A stretch of DNA of 64,000 bases from NCBI GenBank assembly GCA_002007465.1, contig LNAC01000347.1, positions 1,441,440 to 1,505,439 on the forward strand. The letters are read 5' to 3'. Below the pieces are notes generated by a model. That model saw only the letters and a program-made list of their open reading frames with translations, ran no database searches and was not told the DNA's origin. This document shows, one piece after another, positions 1 through 12,420 of this stretch. Numbering within the stretch: position 1 is the first letter of the stretch; the number at the start of each line of letters is the position of its first letter. This DNA is from Ailurus styani (lineage: Eukaryota > Chordata > Mammalia > Carnivora > Ailuridae). The translations under genes and the position numbers were made by a program.

Positions 1-657
1 AAGATACAGAAGCATGATTGGTAATAGAATTGATAAGAGCGCTTTGTTCTTCAGCAATGGCCCCCTTGCCCTGACTCCATGTACATATGTCTGAAAGCTT
101 CCCTAATATTTGGAACACCACATACGTGTCACTCATTGAGATTCACTGAAGTTAAGTCATTCTTTGAAATATACATAGTAATACCTCTTTTAAACCTTTT
201 TTTTTAATTCACAAAAATTTATGGTGATAATGATGTGACAGGAGCTATAGTAGACCCTGGGGATGCAAATGTGAATAAAGAATCTTTGCTTGAAGAACTG
301 CCAGATCTTGCTTTGTTGATGAATTTTGTCAGGGGCATAGTGAAGTTTTTGCTGTAAGAGAGCAATGCTGTTTATTGTACAGTATAATCAGTCCAGTTAA
401 AAGATTGGGAAATTAGTTCTGCTATTCTAAGAGACATAATATTTATAAGAGAATTTACACTTTATAAAGATAGTAACAGATATTACCTCTTTTGATTCTC
501 ACAACAGTCCTCCAAGTCTGTGGTTCTCAGTGAGGTGATTGAATTTGCCCCTAGAGGACATTTGGTAATACAGAGCTTCCTCAACTCATGATGGGGTTAC
601 CTTTCATAAGTTGAAAATATCTTGAGTCAAAAATGTATTCAATGCACCTAACCTTCC
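1..657. other. Intronic sequence without recognised feature
   Basis: AT-rich, no open frame of note. An old LINE-type phrase about a dated 'ggggatgcaaatgtgaataaag' segment near 255-290 hints at an L2/L3 remnant, too short to call. Confidence 0.5.
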
Positions 658-861
658 AGGGATGCCTGGGTGGTTCAGTTGGTTAAGCATCTGCCTTCAG
701 CTCCGGTCATGATTCCAGGGTCCTGGGATCGAGTCCCACATTGGGCTCCCCGCTCAGCAGGGAGCCTACTTCTCCCTCTGCCTGTGTCTCCCCCTGCTTG
801 TGCTCTCTCTTCCTTTCTCTCTGACAAATAAATAAATAAAATCTTAAAAAAAAAAAAAAAA
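658..861 (+). mobile_element. Carnivore tRNA-Lys SINE (CAN-SINE), first of a tandem pair
   Basis: The head GATGCCTGGGTGGTTCAG, the tRNA B-box-like GGGATCGAGTCCC, a TC-rich body, and the tail AAATAAATAAATAAAATCTT plus A15 are all present in order. The body resembles the older caniform subtype (GGTTAAGCATCTGCC), unlike the copy that follows it. Confidence 0.95.
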
Positions 862-1064
862 GGGGGCGCCTGGGTGGCTCAGTGGGTTAAAGCCTCTGCC
901 TTCGGCTTAGGTCATGATCTCAGGGTCCTGGGATGGAGGCCCATATCGGGCTCTCTGCTCAGCAGGGAGCCTGCTTCCCCCTCTCTCTCTGCCTGCCTCT
1001 CTGCCTACTTGTGATCTCTCTGTGTGTCAAATAAATAAATAAAATCTAAAAAAAAAAAAAAAAA
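862..1064 (+). mobile_element. Carnivore tRNA-Lys SINE, second of a tandem pair
   Basis: It starts GGGGCGCCTGGGTGGCTCAG directly in the poly(A) of the first copy and ends in A17. Its body (GGTTAAAGCCTCTGCC, TACTTGTGATCTC) is the younger mustelid-like subtype. Imperfect copies of a short target (CCTAACCTTCCAG on the left, CCTAACCTACAGA on the right) flank the pair as a whole, so the younger copy probably inserted in the A tail of the older. Confidence 0.95.
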
Positions 1065-1499
1065 GCCTAACCTACAGACCATCATAGCTTAGCCTAGCCT
1101 GTCTTCAGTGTGCTCTAAACACATCAGCTTCTAGTTGGGCAAAATAATCTAATGCAAAGCTTGTTTTATAAAACAGTGTTGAATATCTCATGTAATTTAT
1201 TGAACTTACTGAAAGTGAAAACCAGAGATGTTGTATGAGTACGGAGTGGCTGTAAGTGTACCAGCTGTTTATCTCTGTGATAGTGTGGCTGACTGGGAAG
1301 TCTGTGCTCCCTGCCGTTGCTTACCATCACAAGAAAGGACTATGCTACATATTGCTAGCCCAGGAAAAGACCAAAATTCAACATCCTAAGTATGATTTCT
1401 ACTGTGTGCATATTGCTTTCACACCATTATAAGATCAAAAAACCATTATGTTGAATCCTTGTAAGTCAGGAACCAATTGCATTTGAAAACACTGTATTA

Positions 1500-1650
1500 G
1501 TTGTTATAACTGGAGGGGTGAAACTGGCATTGGGTGGGTAGAGACCAGAGAGGTTGCTCTAACATCCAACAATGCACGGTACAGCTCCCCATGACAGAGA
1601 ATTATCCAGCCCAAAATGTCAGTAGGGCTGAGGAGGGTGAGAAACTTTGC
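1500..1650 (+). mobile_element. MER20-like hAT DNA transposon remnant, left end missing
   Basis: The phrases CTGGCATTGGGTGGGTAGAG, AACATCCAACAATGCACGG and GAATTATCCAGCCCAAAATG match MER20 as I recall it, and a terminal GAGAAACTTTGCTG ends the copy. The first third of the element is absent. Confidence 0.75.
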
Positions 1651-4600
1651 TGTAAGTTATTTCCTTTTTTACCTGTAAGAAAAATAATTGCCTAAAATAT
1701 AATCTGACTTCTAATTTGACACATTCTATATGATACTGCATTTCCTGTCCCAGAAGTTTTAGTATCTGACTGCCGTTCAAGTTAAATCTGTATTCATATA
1801 TCTAGTTAAAATTGGCTATTTCTTCTGCATGTCTATGAAGCATATTAAGACCTGGTCATTCTAGCCAAGTAGGATATACAATGAATTAAATAAAACAGTG
1901 AAAAGTCCAAATAGCATAAACACAAAAATAGTATAACCCTCGTCCTGTATTGTAAGTACTTAAGTGATAATTTCCTGCAGCGTAGGTAAGAAATCAACTC
2001 CAAACACATGAACTCTGCATTTGTATTTCCCTTTGTCTTGATGTGGTACACTTGGGTGCACCAAGACATTGAACTGCGTTATCAACTTTAAATGCTGTTG
2101 CCAGGCTTTTTTATTTGATTGTATCTTCATTTGTCCTTGTTCCATTTTATGTGAAAGAGGCTGGAAATATCATCAGTTACTTTCATTGAGACTATCTCTA
2201 TTTATCTATAGATCAGATGACAGACAATAAATGTTATTTAATGGATCCGACATAGCATAATCTCTGTGCTCAACTTCAGATCCCACCAGTAATACCCTTA
2301 TTGCTTAAACTTCAAGTAGATAATGTGCAAAGAAGTTTTTACTATATTTATTTATCCTTTAGAGATTTTAACCTCCTAAGCAATAGTGACTAGACCCACA
2401 TTTCTAGGCTGTGAACATAAATGCCAGTATTTTGTGATTCTGTTCCATGAAGACAACATTTACCCCATTTTCCCCCTAGAGGAAGCAGGCATCAGAGAAT
2501 AACAACTGTGCTTACGGTTACTAGAATCCAGAAGAATGGCTCACATCGTTGGGCAGATGTAGTGAGGTGTATATGCAGGGAGGAGCATAGCTACTGAGCA
2601 GGAGTGCATTATGCGTGTAGGCTAAGGAGACAGCGGTACCCCCGGCATGATCTGAAGGCCCCCAAAAGTGGTTCCTCTCCCTCCTCCAACTTCCAACATA
2701 GCCCACCTGCCTTCAGGCTCTGTATTCCCATAGAAAGGATTGATCATTAAGTATAATGAAGAATTTCTTGTCTTGAGCAGGTCACTATAGAAATGTCAAT
2801 GCTCTGAGATGTAGCAGAAATTTTTAACCAGTAGCAAAAAACGGCTTAGCTCATTTAACCAAAGGTTTCTACTCTGGAATTCCTTGCTGAGGTAGTGTGA
2901 CCTTTGGAAATGAGACACATGTAGTAGTTCCTTGCAGTGAGGGTCAAAGCAAGTAACTGCCTTCTCTGTCTGATACTTGGCCTACCACATTGGCTTTATA
3001 ATCTGGTCCCTTGAGCCCAGGCTACCTTCTCTCACGCTGCCTTATGCATTCATGTCTATCTCCCTTCCACTCTGTTCTCAAAATCCCCTTCCCTGCCCTG
3101 CCTCAGCGATTTCTGACTCAAAATATCAATCAGGGTCAGGGAGTGAATCACTACTCTGGGAACCTTAAGCAACATGTAAATATTTGGTTTGTTCCTCTGA
3201 GAAGGATATTGCAATCCCTGACACAACAGAAGAAAGAGTTAGAAGGATCTAAGCCTTGAGGCCTGCCAGGAATTGGGACCAAGGACTCAATGCTGTCAGC
3301 CCCTCTCTCTGCTCTTGCTGCTTGTCTCTGCTCCTTGTGCCTCTTGGCCTCATTCCCCTCTGATGCCGAAGAACCTTTCCCATCTAGCTCAGCTTAGTAA
3401 TCCCAGCTGAAAAGGAATTTTGTTTTCTCCCAATATCTGTATATCAAACCTAGGGAAAGACTGATAATTCCTATTTGGCCTTTACGCCTCTTTCAGGACC
3501 AATCACTGGATCCAAAGGAATGGGGGAATATGACTGGACAGAACTTGATTATGGATCCACTCTTAGCCAGAGGTCAGGATACATAACCTGGAGGAGGGGG
3601 AGGGGCGAAGACTTATGGGCAGCCAAACAGGAGCTGTACAGTATACTACATCCTGAGATCCATCTGAAGAGGTGCTTTGTGAAACTTTTCCTGACCCTGC
3701 AGGGTGAGTGGGCACCCTTCCCTTGTGCCTCTGCCTATCGGTAAATCCGAACCATTCATTGTATTAGATTTGTGTATTTACCTATATTGACACTCCAAGC
3801 TTGCCAAAGTCAATGCTTTTGGAATGTTTTGGAATGCCACATCTCCCATTAGCTCTTCCTGCTAGATTCAGGAGTGTGTTAGTGACTGGTGTGAAGGGTG
3901 TGGTCAAGCTAAATGACCCGAAAGTCATTTCAATTCCATGCCACATTTTATCAGCCGTCTTGGGTGAAGCCAGCCCTATTCAGAGAACATTCTAGGTTTT
4001 AGCCTTCTATTGGCCTTGTTATAGAAAAATACTTCAAACAATGTTGAGTATTGTGTTTTAATTTAAGACCAACAGATTATAAAAACAATCTGTGTTCCAG
4101 CAAGTGGGCCTTTACTAACTTTCCTTTTTTATTACGAAAAGTTGACTTTGAAGGATTTTATTGTTCAATGGTATTTTTTTAAAAAAAGCATAATGAACAC
4201 CCACATACCCACCATCCATCTTTAGAAGTAAAACATTATAAACTTACAAAGATAGTTGAAGCCCCTTTAGGCCCCTCCTCGATATCAGTTGAATTCCCTT
4301 ACCTGCCCCTCCCAGAGATAACAATCTTGAATTTGGTATTTCTTATTCCTATGTATTTCTTCATACTTTTTCTTCTTTATTAAGTTTGATTACAAAAGAA
4401 TGAATAAACAAGATTCTACCACGCACGGGAATGTACCAGTAGCAGTGACATTTCTCACTCTCTTATCAACTACGTTCAAATGTCTTTCCATTCTAGGTCA
4501 TTATCCCAAGGAATCGTCATCAACTCTATTAGTATTGTTGAGTAAATGACATGAAGCTGCAAGGAGGCAAAGCAGGAATGTGCTCAAGGGCAAAACCCGG

Positions 4601-4884
4601 CTTCCAATCTTGCTGAGGGAGGTAGAATACCTCTAGTGTGTGTTTTTCATGTTCCTCCTTATCAGGCCAGGTGTTTCTCAACATCCTGCTAATAGAACAG
4701 CATTTAATTTTAATTCTAAGCATACCAGATATCTGGAAGGTCATCCATGATGGATAAGTCAAAATTGTGGAAGTCTTTGAAAGTGATTCAATTATGAATT
4801 CCTGCTTTCTTTGTATGTAGTAAGAATTGTTTTTTAGAATTGTTTGGCCTTCCAGGAAGAAGCATAATGAAGTGGAAGAAGCTG
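1651..4884. other. Intronic stretch with no recognised gene
   Basis: Unique-looking AT-rich DNA. Several 60-125-codon open frames on both strands (for example 4529-4903 minus) show no recognisable motif, splice context or family and are taken as chance. The part at 4130-4460 resembles a degraded mammalian interspersed repeat, but I could not assign the family. Confidence 0.55.
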
Positions 4885-5050
4885 GGGTACATGGCTGTCC
4901 CATTTACTGGCTCTGCGACTTTGGGCAGGTCGTTTATATTCCCTTAGTCTAGGTACAATGATACTTGTTCTGCCTACTTTCCATAGTTGCTCTTAGAGAA
5001 AAAATAAAATGAGATTAATTCATGTGGCTCATACACTGTAAAAACACCAT
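4885..5050 (+). repeat. MIR SINE remnant
   Basis: CTGGCTCTGCGACTTTGGGC followed by a 'cttagtct..gtacaatg' region matches the MIR core as I recall it, although diverged. Confidence 0.5.
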
Positions 5051-5424
5051 AAATATAAAGTATAATACCTTTGGTGGACACTGTTCTGTGTCCCATTCTG
5101 GGGGCAGAAATGATGTACATGTTTATTCTGCCTGAGTAAATATTTTTTAGACTTGAGGCTTGATCATGAGAACTCTAATTAATTATTTCCATTTTATCTA
5201 AGATTTTTAGCATTGTGACAAGTGGTCTTGTATTCATTTGCCTTGACATATTCCTAGTCCTGAATCCAGATGTCAAAATCTATCTACTTACTGATTATGT
5301 AAAAAAAAGTGGTATATGTGAATTCTCTCTTGTACTTAGCTTTAGGAGAAGCTCCAAGCCCTAGGAACACAGCAGCAACAACAAAAAATAATGACAAAAA
5401 TTTCACCTTCTAAAGCAAGGTGCT

Positions 5425-5645
5425 TGAGTTCCAGCTCTGCCCATGGAAATTTCTGCAACAATGGAAATTTTCAATATCTATGTTATCCAGTGTGGTAGCC
5501 AGCAGCCACAAGTGAGTATTGAGAACTTGAAATGTGGCTCATCAGTTTGAGGGACTGAACTGTATTTTGTTTTATTATGATCAATTTAAAGGTAAACGTA
5601 CAGAACCATAAGTGGTGGGTTAGGTACTGTATCAGACGGTGTAGA
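5425..5645 (+). mobile_element. hAT-type non-autonomous DNA transposon remnant
   Basis: The phrases ATGGAAATTTTCAATATCTA, CAGTGTGGTAGCCAGCAGCC and GAGAACTTGAAATGTGGCTC are characteristic of a common mammalian hAT-Charlie-type element ('ggtagccactagccacatgtgg'). Exact family not determined. Confidence 0.65.
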
Positions 5646-6286
5646 CAAAAATAAAGTAGCTAAAACCTAGTGTAGCCTCTGCCTACCTAACCTTCATATA
5701 CTTCTAGGGTATATAAGAGAAAATGAGCATTCATTGGGGGATGGGAAAAGACTGTTCCGAGGATCACGTTGCAGATAATTTCATTGTGCTATGAATTCTC
5801 CATCTCTTCTCACAGAGAGGCAGAGCATAGTGCTTGCCATCATGCCTCTATCCAAATGAGTTAGTGTTCAAAGCACCATTGGGAGAGGTTTACAGGCAGA
5901 GACTGGTGTCTGAAAGGCTGAAGAAGAGTCTACACATGAGAGACTGCTAAAACGACCGACCGAAGAGGGATCCTCTTCCCAGCTTGCTGAGCAATCATAG
6001 CCAACAGTAGACCAGGTATGGGTCTGTTAGGGGAGAGGATCGTGCATCATTTTAACAGAGACCCACCCAAGAAGTATGAGGTGACCTCAGGTGAGAGGAA
6101 GACACCAGATAGCAGGGGCTACCAAAAAAAGTCTTAAATGGTCAGCAGGAATAGGCATCACCATGCCAGGCAGGCAACTGCACATCTTTAGTATAAATCT
6201 CTGTGGAACTCTCAGGAAGACCGAACTCAAAAAAGACTGTTTTAGAAATCTGCAATACTCAGACAATATCAATGCTAGATTTTGAA

Positions 6287-6487
6287 GATTTTTTTTTTTT
6301 ATTTATTCATTTGACAGAGAGAGAGAGATTACAAGTAGGCAGAGAGGCAGGCAGAGAGAGAGGAGAGAGGAGGAAGCAGGCTCCCTGCTGAGCAGAGAGC
6401 CCGATGTGGGCCTCGATCCCAGGACCCTGGGATCATGACCTGAGCCGAAGGCAGCGGCTTTAACCCACTGAGCCACCCAGGGGCCCC
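6287..6487 (-). mobile_element. Carnivore SINE, antisense, with 16-bp perfect target-site duplication
   Basis: It reads on the + strand as a T tract, TTTATTTATTCATTTGACAG, a GA-rich body, GATCATGACCTGAGCCGAAG and TGAGCCACCCAGGGGCCCC. AATGCTAGATTTTGAA occurs at 6271-6286 and again at 6488-6503, a perfect duplication indicating recent insertion. Confidence 0.97.
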
Positions 6488-6957
6488 AATGCTAGATTTT
6501 GAATGTTTTAGTAAAGGAAGACCTCTTCTTTCCTATTCCCTCTCTTAACACCAGGCTCCAGGCTCAACCCTGGAGGACCAGTGGCTTCCTAGTGAGTGAA
6601 GGAAGAAGAATCAAGGGAGAGAAATGGTGCAAAGTCAACCACATTTTTTTCCATCACAAGTTTCTCAGCCTGAGGCAGACCCAAGCTGAGGGAAGGAAGA
6701 TATTTTCAAAAGAATTTGAGGTTGTATTGGATTGGACTGGAATTTTTCATATGTGAAAGCAATCAGAAAAGCCATGTCATCTACCTAGGGTTTCATCCAG
6801 GATCTGAGAAAAATCATTTTGACAGCATGAGTTTAAATGAGAATTGGTTAGAAACACTAAATTTTCTCTTGTGCACCTGCTGAGTCTAGCTCATTCGATA
6901 AACTGATTACAATACTAAGGATAATTGTACATTATTAATGATATATTAATAGTGATG

Positions 6958-7100
6958 GTGATGAACGGCTAACATTTGTCAAGTGTTTATAGCCTGCTAG
7001 GTACTCTTCTGAGTACTTTATCTGTTTTAACCCCTCAGCTGGAGATACGTATGGTACTGATTCCTCACTATGTGAGGTAGTTCAGAAAACTGAACCATTA
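6958..7100 (-). repeat. Possible MIR remnant, antisense
   Basis: The 'taacatttgtcaagtgttta..tgctaggtactcttctgag..tttatctg' pattern is typical of antisense MIR or MIR3. Divergence is high and the ends are uncertain. Confidence 0.4.
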
Positions 7101-7169
7101 GATTTTTGGAGTCTCACTGGAAGATAAAAATTACACCTCCTGGACAATCAGTATCATCTAATATTTAGT

Positions 7170-7340
7170 AAGCACACTTATCAAGCATTTCACATGCATT
7201 ATTTAATTTAATACTTTAACAATGCTATGAAAGAGTTACTCATTTCATTCATTTTATGGATGAGTAAGTTGAGGTTTAGAGGAGTGAAGTAAGTTTATTT
7301 AATGGCAAGTCTAGGCTAGGAACCTAGGGCTGTTGGGCCT
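7170..7340 (-). repeat. MIR remnant, antisense
   Basis: 'cacatgcattatttaattta' followed by 'ttttatggatgagtaagttgaggtttagaggagtgaagtaag' and a 'ggctaggaacctaggg' block is the antisense MIR pattern (fraction of the tRNA-derived core plus LINE-like end). Confidence 0.6.
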
Positions 7341-9124
7341 TGATGTCTTGTTTTTTGTCCGTATTCTACCTAGGAGGAAAGGACCAATGCTCACCTCTTT
7401 CCTCCTCTTGAAAACAAGTGCATTAGTTATAAAGAACAAGATAATGTCTTGCACAAGCAAAACTTTAAACTGGTAGATTTGAACACTGCAAAAACACCTT
7501 GAGTACTAGTTAATAATTAAATTAGTTTCCTCTCTTGCCCCAAACTCTTAACATTAGTATGGAGAAAAGTGAATACAGAAAATGGCTCAAATTGACAGTT
7601 GATCTGTATTACTGCAAATATAGGAAAAACAAAAACAAGGGCCAACTCTTCATTTCTGACTGCCTTGAGTACTCCTGATCCTTCCAAATCTTCTTCCTCT
7701 CCACTTGATTTCATTGTTGTTCTTAAAATGAATTCCAAAACCCAAGAGAGGGATAAGACTCTTACCAAGAAGAAAAGGAAGAAGCTAGGCTGTTATGGTT
7801 CAGTGTATTTTGAACTCTTGAAATTTGGGGCCTATTTATACTTCAAGACAAACAGAGATCATGTTAACAATAGCAGATGTTGTAAGGGAAGGATAGAGTT
7901 TTTTATAGGCAGATCTATGTGGGGTCAGAAGCAATAGGCTCTTCCTGTGGAGGAAGTCGGATGGGCAGCTGTAGTTTGGCTAGAAAAGCCTGGTTATTGT
8001 ATTACAGTCCAGGTTGAGAGCACAGTGCAGTGCCTATCTCTGTTGGTTAGATGCTTGTGCAAATTTGCTACTCCTCACACAATTTTCTGCTTGTCCCAGG
8101 CATTACTTCCAAAACTGAGTAGGTGGCTCAAATGCAAGGAAAACATCTAACCATTTTGAAGGAGCTAGGAGATGCCTCATATTTGCAAATATGATTGGAA
8201 GCATTTATCTTTCCTTCCCCCCACCACATCTTCTAAATATTAGCATTTAATAAAATACACATTTCTTTCATTTATTTTGAACTCCCTCCAAAGCCAGCAA
8301 ATACCAGAACCTCAAATGTTATGATAGGATAGGTTCTTTATTGGTTTGTTTTCTTTTCATTCTTTCTGTTTTTACTGTGTGATTCTTTTTCATTATAAAT
8401 CCTTATGTTTCCAACTCAAGGAGCCTGACTAATCAGAAGGGCTTCCAGCAGAGGTAGACAAATATTCTCAATGCTGTCCTGAGACCCTACAGATGCAGAT
8501 AGCTCTGCTATTCACAGGAAATGAAGAAGTCAGGTCCATCAGAGACAGGGAATTTCCTCTTCAGATAAAGTATGTTGGCTGTTGCATATTACTGATATAA
8601 AGCTCAAGAGTAAAGACAAGATGGTTTCAGATGGTGGGGGAAATGACCTCTTCTTATCCTGGATACCTCTGAAAACAAAGCCTGAGACAAAGGTTATTTA
8701 TTTGGGAGGTGATTCCAGGGAACGTGGGGGACAGGAGTAGTGAAATGAAGGAGGGAAACTGACGCCAGGTGCCTACAGGAGACACTTGATCTTGTGAGGT
8801 CTTCTCAGAACTTGTGAAATGTATCTCAATACTAACCATGGACCAAGAGAGAAGACACAAGACACAGGTTCATGTCTCTGATTGGTCAAAGGTAGCTCCA
8901 ACTCAAACACATTCTGTTTGCGCATCTATGATTGCAAGGTGGTGCACCATGGAATAGCATCAGAGAGATCCAGAGTCAGAAGGCAAGTAGATATCTCTTT
9001 AGATTTCTCCTGCATAGAACTGAGCACTGTCTCAGTAGCTGGAGAAAGAGTTGACACCATGGAGATTTGAAGTGGCATATGGAGTTATCCAACATAAGCC
9101 TCCTCAGAAAATGGTAATTATAGT
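7341..9124. other. Intronic stretch with no recognised gene
   Basis: No clear repeat and no exon. The plus-strand open frame at 7599-7937 (112 codons) overlaps an opposite-strand frame and shows no recognisable motif; taken as chance. Confidence 0.55.
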
Positions 9125-9320
9125 GTTGCGGTTCAGAGTTAACTCAGAAAGATATGAATTGAGGCCCAATCTGGATTACTTCCCAGCTATGTAGCAAGTC
9201 ATTTTCTCCTAGCTCCAGTTTTTTCATTTATTAATTAATGGCATTTATCTGGTTGTTGTGATGAGTAAATAAGTCACGTAAACTTAGTGCCTAGTACATT
9301 GTACATACTCAATAAATTCT
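9125..9320 (+). repeat. MIR remnant
   Basis: 'gaggcccaatctggattacttcccagctatgtagcaagtcattttctcc' and 'gtgcctagtacattgtacatactcaataaat' follow the MIR order, ending in an L2/MIR-type 3' end. Confidence 0.65.
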
Positions 9321-9429
9321 ACCATTGATACTTGATAGTATTGATATTAAACATATATTCAATGAGTTTGGTCTGCAGCTCAGATCAGTGGTGGCAAAAC
9401 ACTATTTAGAGAAATGAAAAGGAAACTTT

Positions 9430-9628
9430 CTTTTTAAGATTTTATGTATTTATTTGAGAGAGAGTGTGTGAGAGGGAGAGAGATCACGAGCAAGGGGAAG
9501 GAGTTAAGGGAGAAGTAGGCTCCTCATTGAGCAGGGATCCTGATTCAGGACTTGATCCCAGGACCCTGGGGATCATGACCTGAGCTGAAGGCAGATGCTT
9601 AATGAACTGAGCCACCCAGGTGCCCCAC
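9430..9628 (-). mobile_element. Carnivore SINE, antisense
   Basis: T-rich start AAGATTTTATGTATTTATTTG, GA-rich body, CTTGATCCCAGGACCCTGGG, and TGAGCCACCCAGGTGCCCC. Imperfect duplication AGAGAAATGAAAAGGAAACT (from 9408) versus AGAGAAGTGAAAAGGAAATT (from 9629) shows this is an older copy than the one at 6.3 kb. Confidence 0.95.
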
Positions 9629-9649
9629 AGAGAAGTGAAAAGGAAATTT

Positions 9650-10867
9650 TGAAGAAATTTCATACCTTTTAATGGATCTCTATGATTCCTATACACATGA
9701 AGTATAGTACAGACTGCTGTTCTTTAAGATGACTTTCAAACATGAAGATCCCAAGATTGTTCCAAATCACTAAAAAAAAGGAGTACAATATAATAAAAAG
9801 ATATTTTTCTGTTAGGTTTAATTTTATTTAAAATTATGGGAAAAAATTTAAACAGGCCTGTCACTGACCCCAAAGGAAATTTATATACTGCAGGATCATT
9901 TGCTTCCTTTGTCCTTCATAAAATAAGGGTATTGAACAAGACTATTCTTAAAGTTCATTTCAATTCTTAAATTTTGATTCCAATATAACTTATTTTATCA
10001 TCCCTGAATATTTATTAGTCAGAACATCTAATTTTTCAGTCATATCCCCTTCCCAAAGTGACTTACCTGTATATGGCATGAACAAAAAAAGGCCTTCTGG
10101 TAAATATAGTCATAAATATAATTATACTGACTGCTCCAAATTCAAGATGGATTGATATCCCAGTGTTTGTCATTACAATATGGATGTGTTTTCACACAGT
10201 GATTATGTTGGAAAAAAATAGTCAAATCTCTGAGTCAGTGAGCAAAAGCCTATTTTAATCACGATGTTCTACAAGCCCAGTATTTTACTAATAGTTTTAC
10301 TAGATTTTGAACACTGTGTGTTACAAGGATTCTTTTCCCCATAGGAAGAGTTCTGCCATTTGATGCAAAGGCCACTGGGGTTTCTGCTCCTGTGGTTTTA
10401 GGAAGCCTCTCTTTCCCAGGGAGTAGGACATACGACATTTTTCCAAGTACCCTAACTTACTCCGAAGTGGGACACTTTTGAGAGGGAAAGGGGAAACTAC
10501 TAATAACTTTTCTGTAATGACAAGTAAAAATCATCATGGTCCTAAGAACACAAGGATGTATGATTGTCCTAGTCATATGCCCCTCAAAGTGCTTCCGTGG
10601 CCTATTTGTAGACACAGTAATATGGAAGCTGTCATTTATATTCATTTTTCATTGTGGTTATTCACCAGTGTTTCCTGAGAATCTACCATGTATGACATCT
10701 GGGGATATACTGTAATAAACAAGATGGTATCTGACTTTGCAGAACTTGGAGGCTAGTGTGAGATGAAGACATTAAATAATTGCAGTAATGCATGAGTGTG
10801 ATAAGCGAGGAAGTCCAGGGTGTCAACGGAGCACCCAGTAGGGTGCCCTCAGCTAATAATCTAAGGC
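9650..10867. other. Intronic stretch with no recognised gene
   Basis: AT-rich unique DNA. The last 200 bases (about 10640-10840) carry an old LINE-type phrase (GGATATACTGTAATAAACAAG, then a loss/gain pattern typical of L2/L3 remnants) but no defensible ends. Confidence 0.5.
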
Positions 10868-11098
10868 AGGGCTTAGCAAACTTTTCTGTAAAGGTCTAGA
10901 AATATGCTAGGTTTTCACTATTTTAGGCTTTGAGGGCCATATATGGTCTCTCTCCTCCTCCTCCTTATATTCCTTTTCCTCCTCTTTTTCTCCTTTTAAC
11001 ATCCTTTAGAAGTTTTAAAACCATTCTTAGCTTGAGGCCTGTAACCAAATAAGCCATGAGCAAATTTGGCCCATGGGCCATAGTTTGTTAATAATACC
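10868..11098. mobile_element. hAT-type DNA transposon remnant (the 'ttggcaaacttt' family), copy 1
   Basis: AGGGCTTAGCAAACTTTTCT at the left and CCCATGGGCCATAGTTTG at the right are inverted-repeat-like ends. Inside are TTTTAGGCTTTGAGGGCC and a CT-rich stretch. A sister copy with the same ends sits at 33.2 kb. Exact family not determined. Confidence 0.7.
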
Positions 11099-12420
11099 TG
11101 ATCTGGGAGATCAGGAAAGCTTTTTGGAGCAAGTGGCATGCAAGCTGAGGTTTGAAATATGAATGAATGAGCTAGCTAGGTAAAGCATTGTAGCAAGAAG
11201 TGGAGGGATAACATGTGTAAAGTGCAGAGACCAGAGACTGTATTGTATCTTTAAAGAATTGAAAGAAACCCAGCCTGGCTGAGAATGGCCCAGGATGACA
11301 CTGAGATGTGAGACATCTGTTCCTGGAATGTTTTATAATCCCTGTTAAGGATTTTAGGCTAGATCCTAATGGTCTAGACAGATTCGTAAAGGATTTTACA
11401 TGAAGGGGTATCATGATTGGATCTGTATGGGGGCAAGAGATGTAGCAAGGAGTCCAGTATGGTGGCAAAAGTCCAAAGGAGAGATAATGAGGCAGCATTG
11501 ACTGGAATGATGATATTACAAATATGTGGGTTCAGTGCAATTTGTGAGATGAAATTGACTGGATCTGTTGTTTGATTGAGTATAGGGGATGAGGAAGAGA
11601 AAGGAGGCAAGGATGACTTCCAGGGTCTTCCTTAAACAACTAGTTTTCTTCCTTAAACAACTAGGTGGCTGGTGGTGACATTGACTGAAAGTGAATCCGA
11701 GAGATGGAACAGGATTGGAAAATAACAATGTAGTTTTAGACATGCTAAATATGTAGTATATGCTAGATATCCAAGAGGCCGATATCCAATAAGGAGTTAG
11801 ATGTACAGCTCTATTGTTCACATGAGAGGTCAGAGATTTGAAGGTCATCATAGATGGGAACTAAGACCATGGGGCCGAATTAAATTGCATATTTAAAATA
11901 AGAAGGGCCTCCCAGTGTTAAAGGGATGGCTAGGCAAGGAAGATCTCACAAAGTATACAAGAAAGAATAGACAGACATGTAGGAGGAAAATCGAGATTTT
12001 GCAGAGAACTAAACTCAAGGAATGAAAGCATTTCAAAATGGGTGGTATGGTTCTACTATCAAATGCTGCAACTAGGGAAAACAAAATCAGGTTGGAGAAG
12101 AAATTATTGGATCTAGTAACACAGACTTCATTATTGATATAAGCAGTTTCAAAGAAGTGGCAGGGTTGGAAATCAGGTAGCAGTGGGTGGAGGAGTGAGA
12201 GTACATGGAGATGGTGAAAGTAAAACCTTTTATCAAGAAGCCTAACAAGTTGAAAGAGTGGTGGAAAAAGAAGGAAACAGGGTGGTAGCTAGAGCTGGAT
12301 GTGGGAATGGGGACAGGGTTTGCTAAAACACGGGAGGTCTTGAACATGTTTTAATGTGCATGAGAAAAAGTTAATAGACATAAAGTAAGGGTACAGGAGC
12401 AAGGTTATTTGAGAAACCAG
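11099..12420. mobile_element. Ancient mammalian LINE remnant (L2/L3-type)
   Basis: A run of phrases in the order I recall for an old CR1-clade LINE: 'gcaaagtgcagagaccagag', 'ggattttaggctagatcc', 'aaggatgacttccagggt', 'gtggctggtggtgacattgactg', 'tcaaatgctgcaac'. Several open frames on the opposite strand (for example 11172-11498, 12087-12347) are shadows of this. It is heavily mutated and the family name is uncertain. Confidence 0.55.

Noticed and set aside
7599..7937. 112-codon plus-strand open frame as a gene
   Set aside because: It overlaps an opposite-strand open frame, has no recognised motif, and there is no supporting context.
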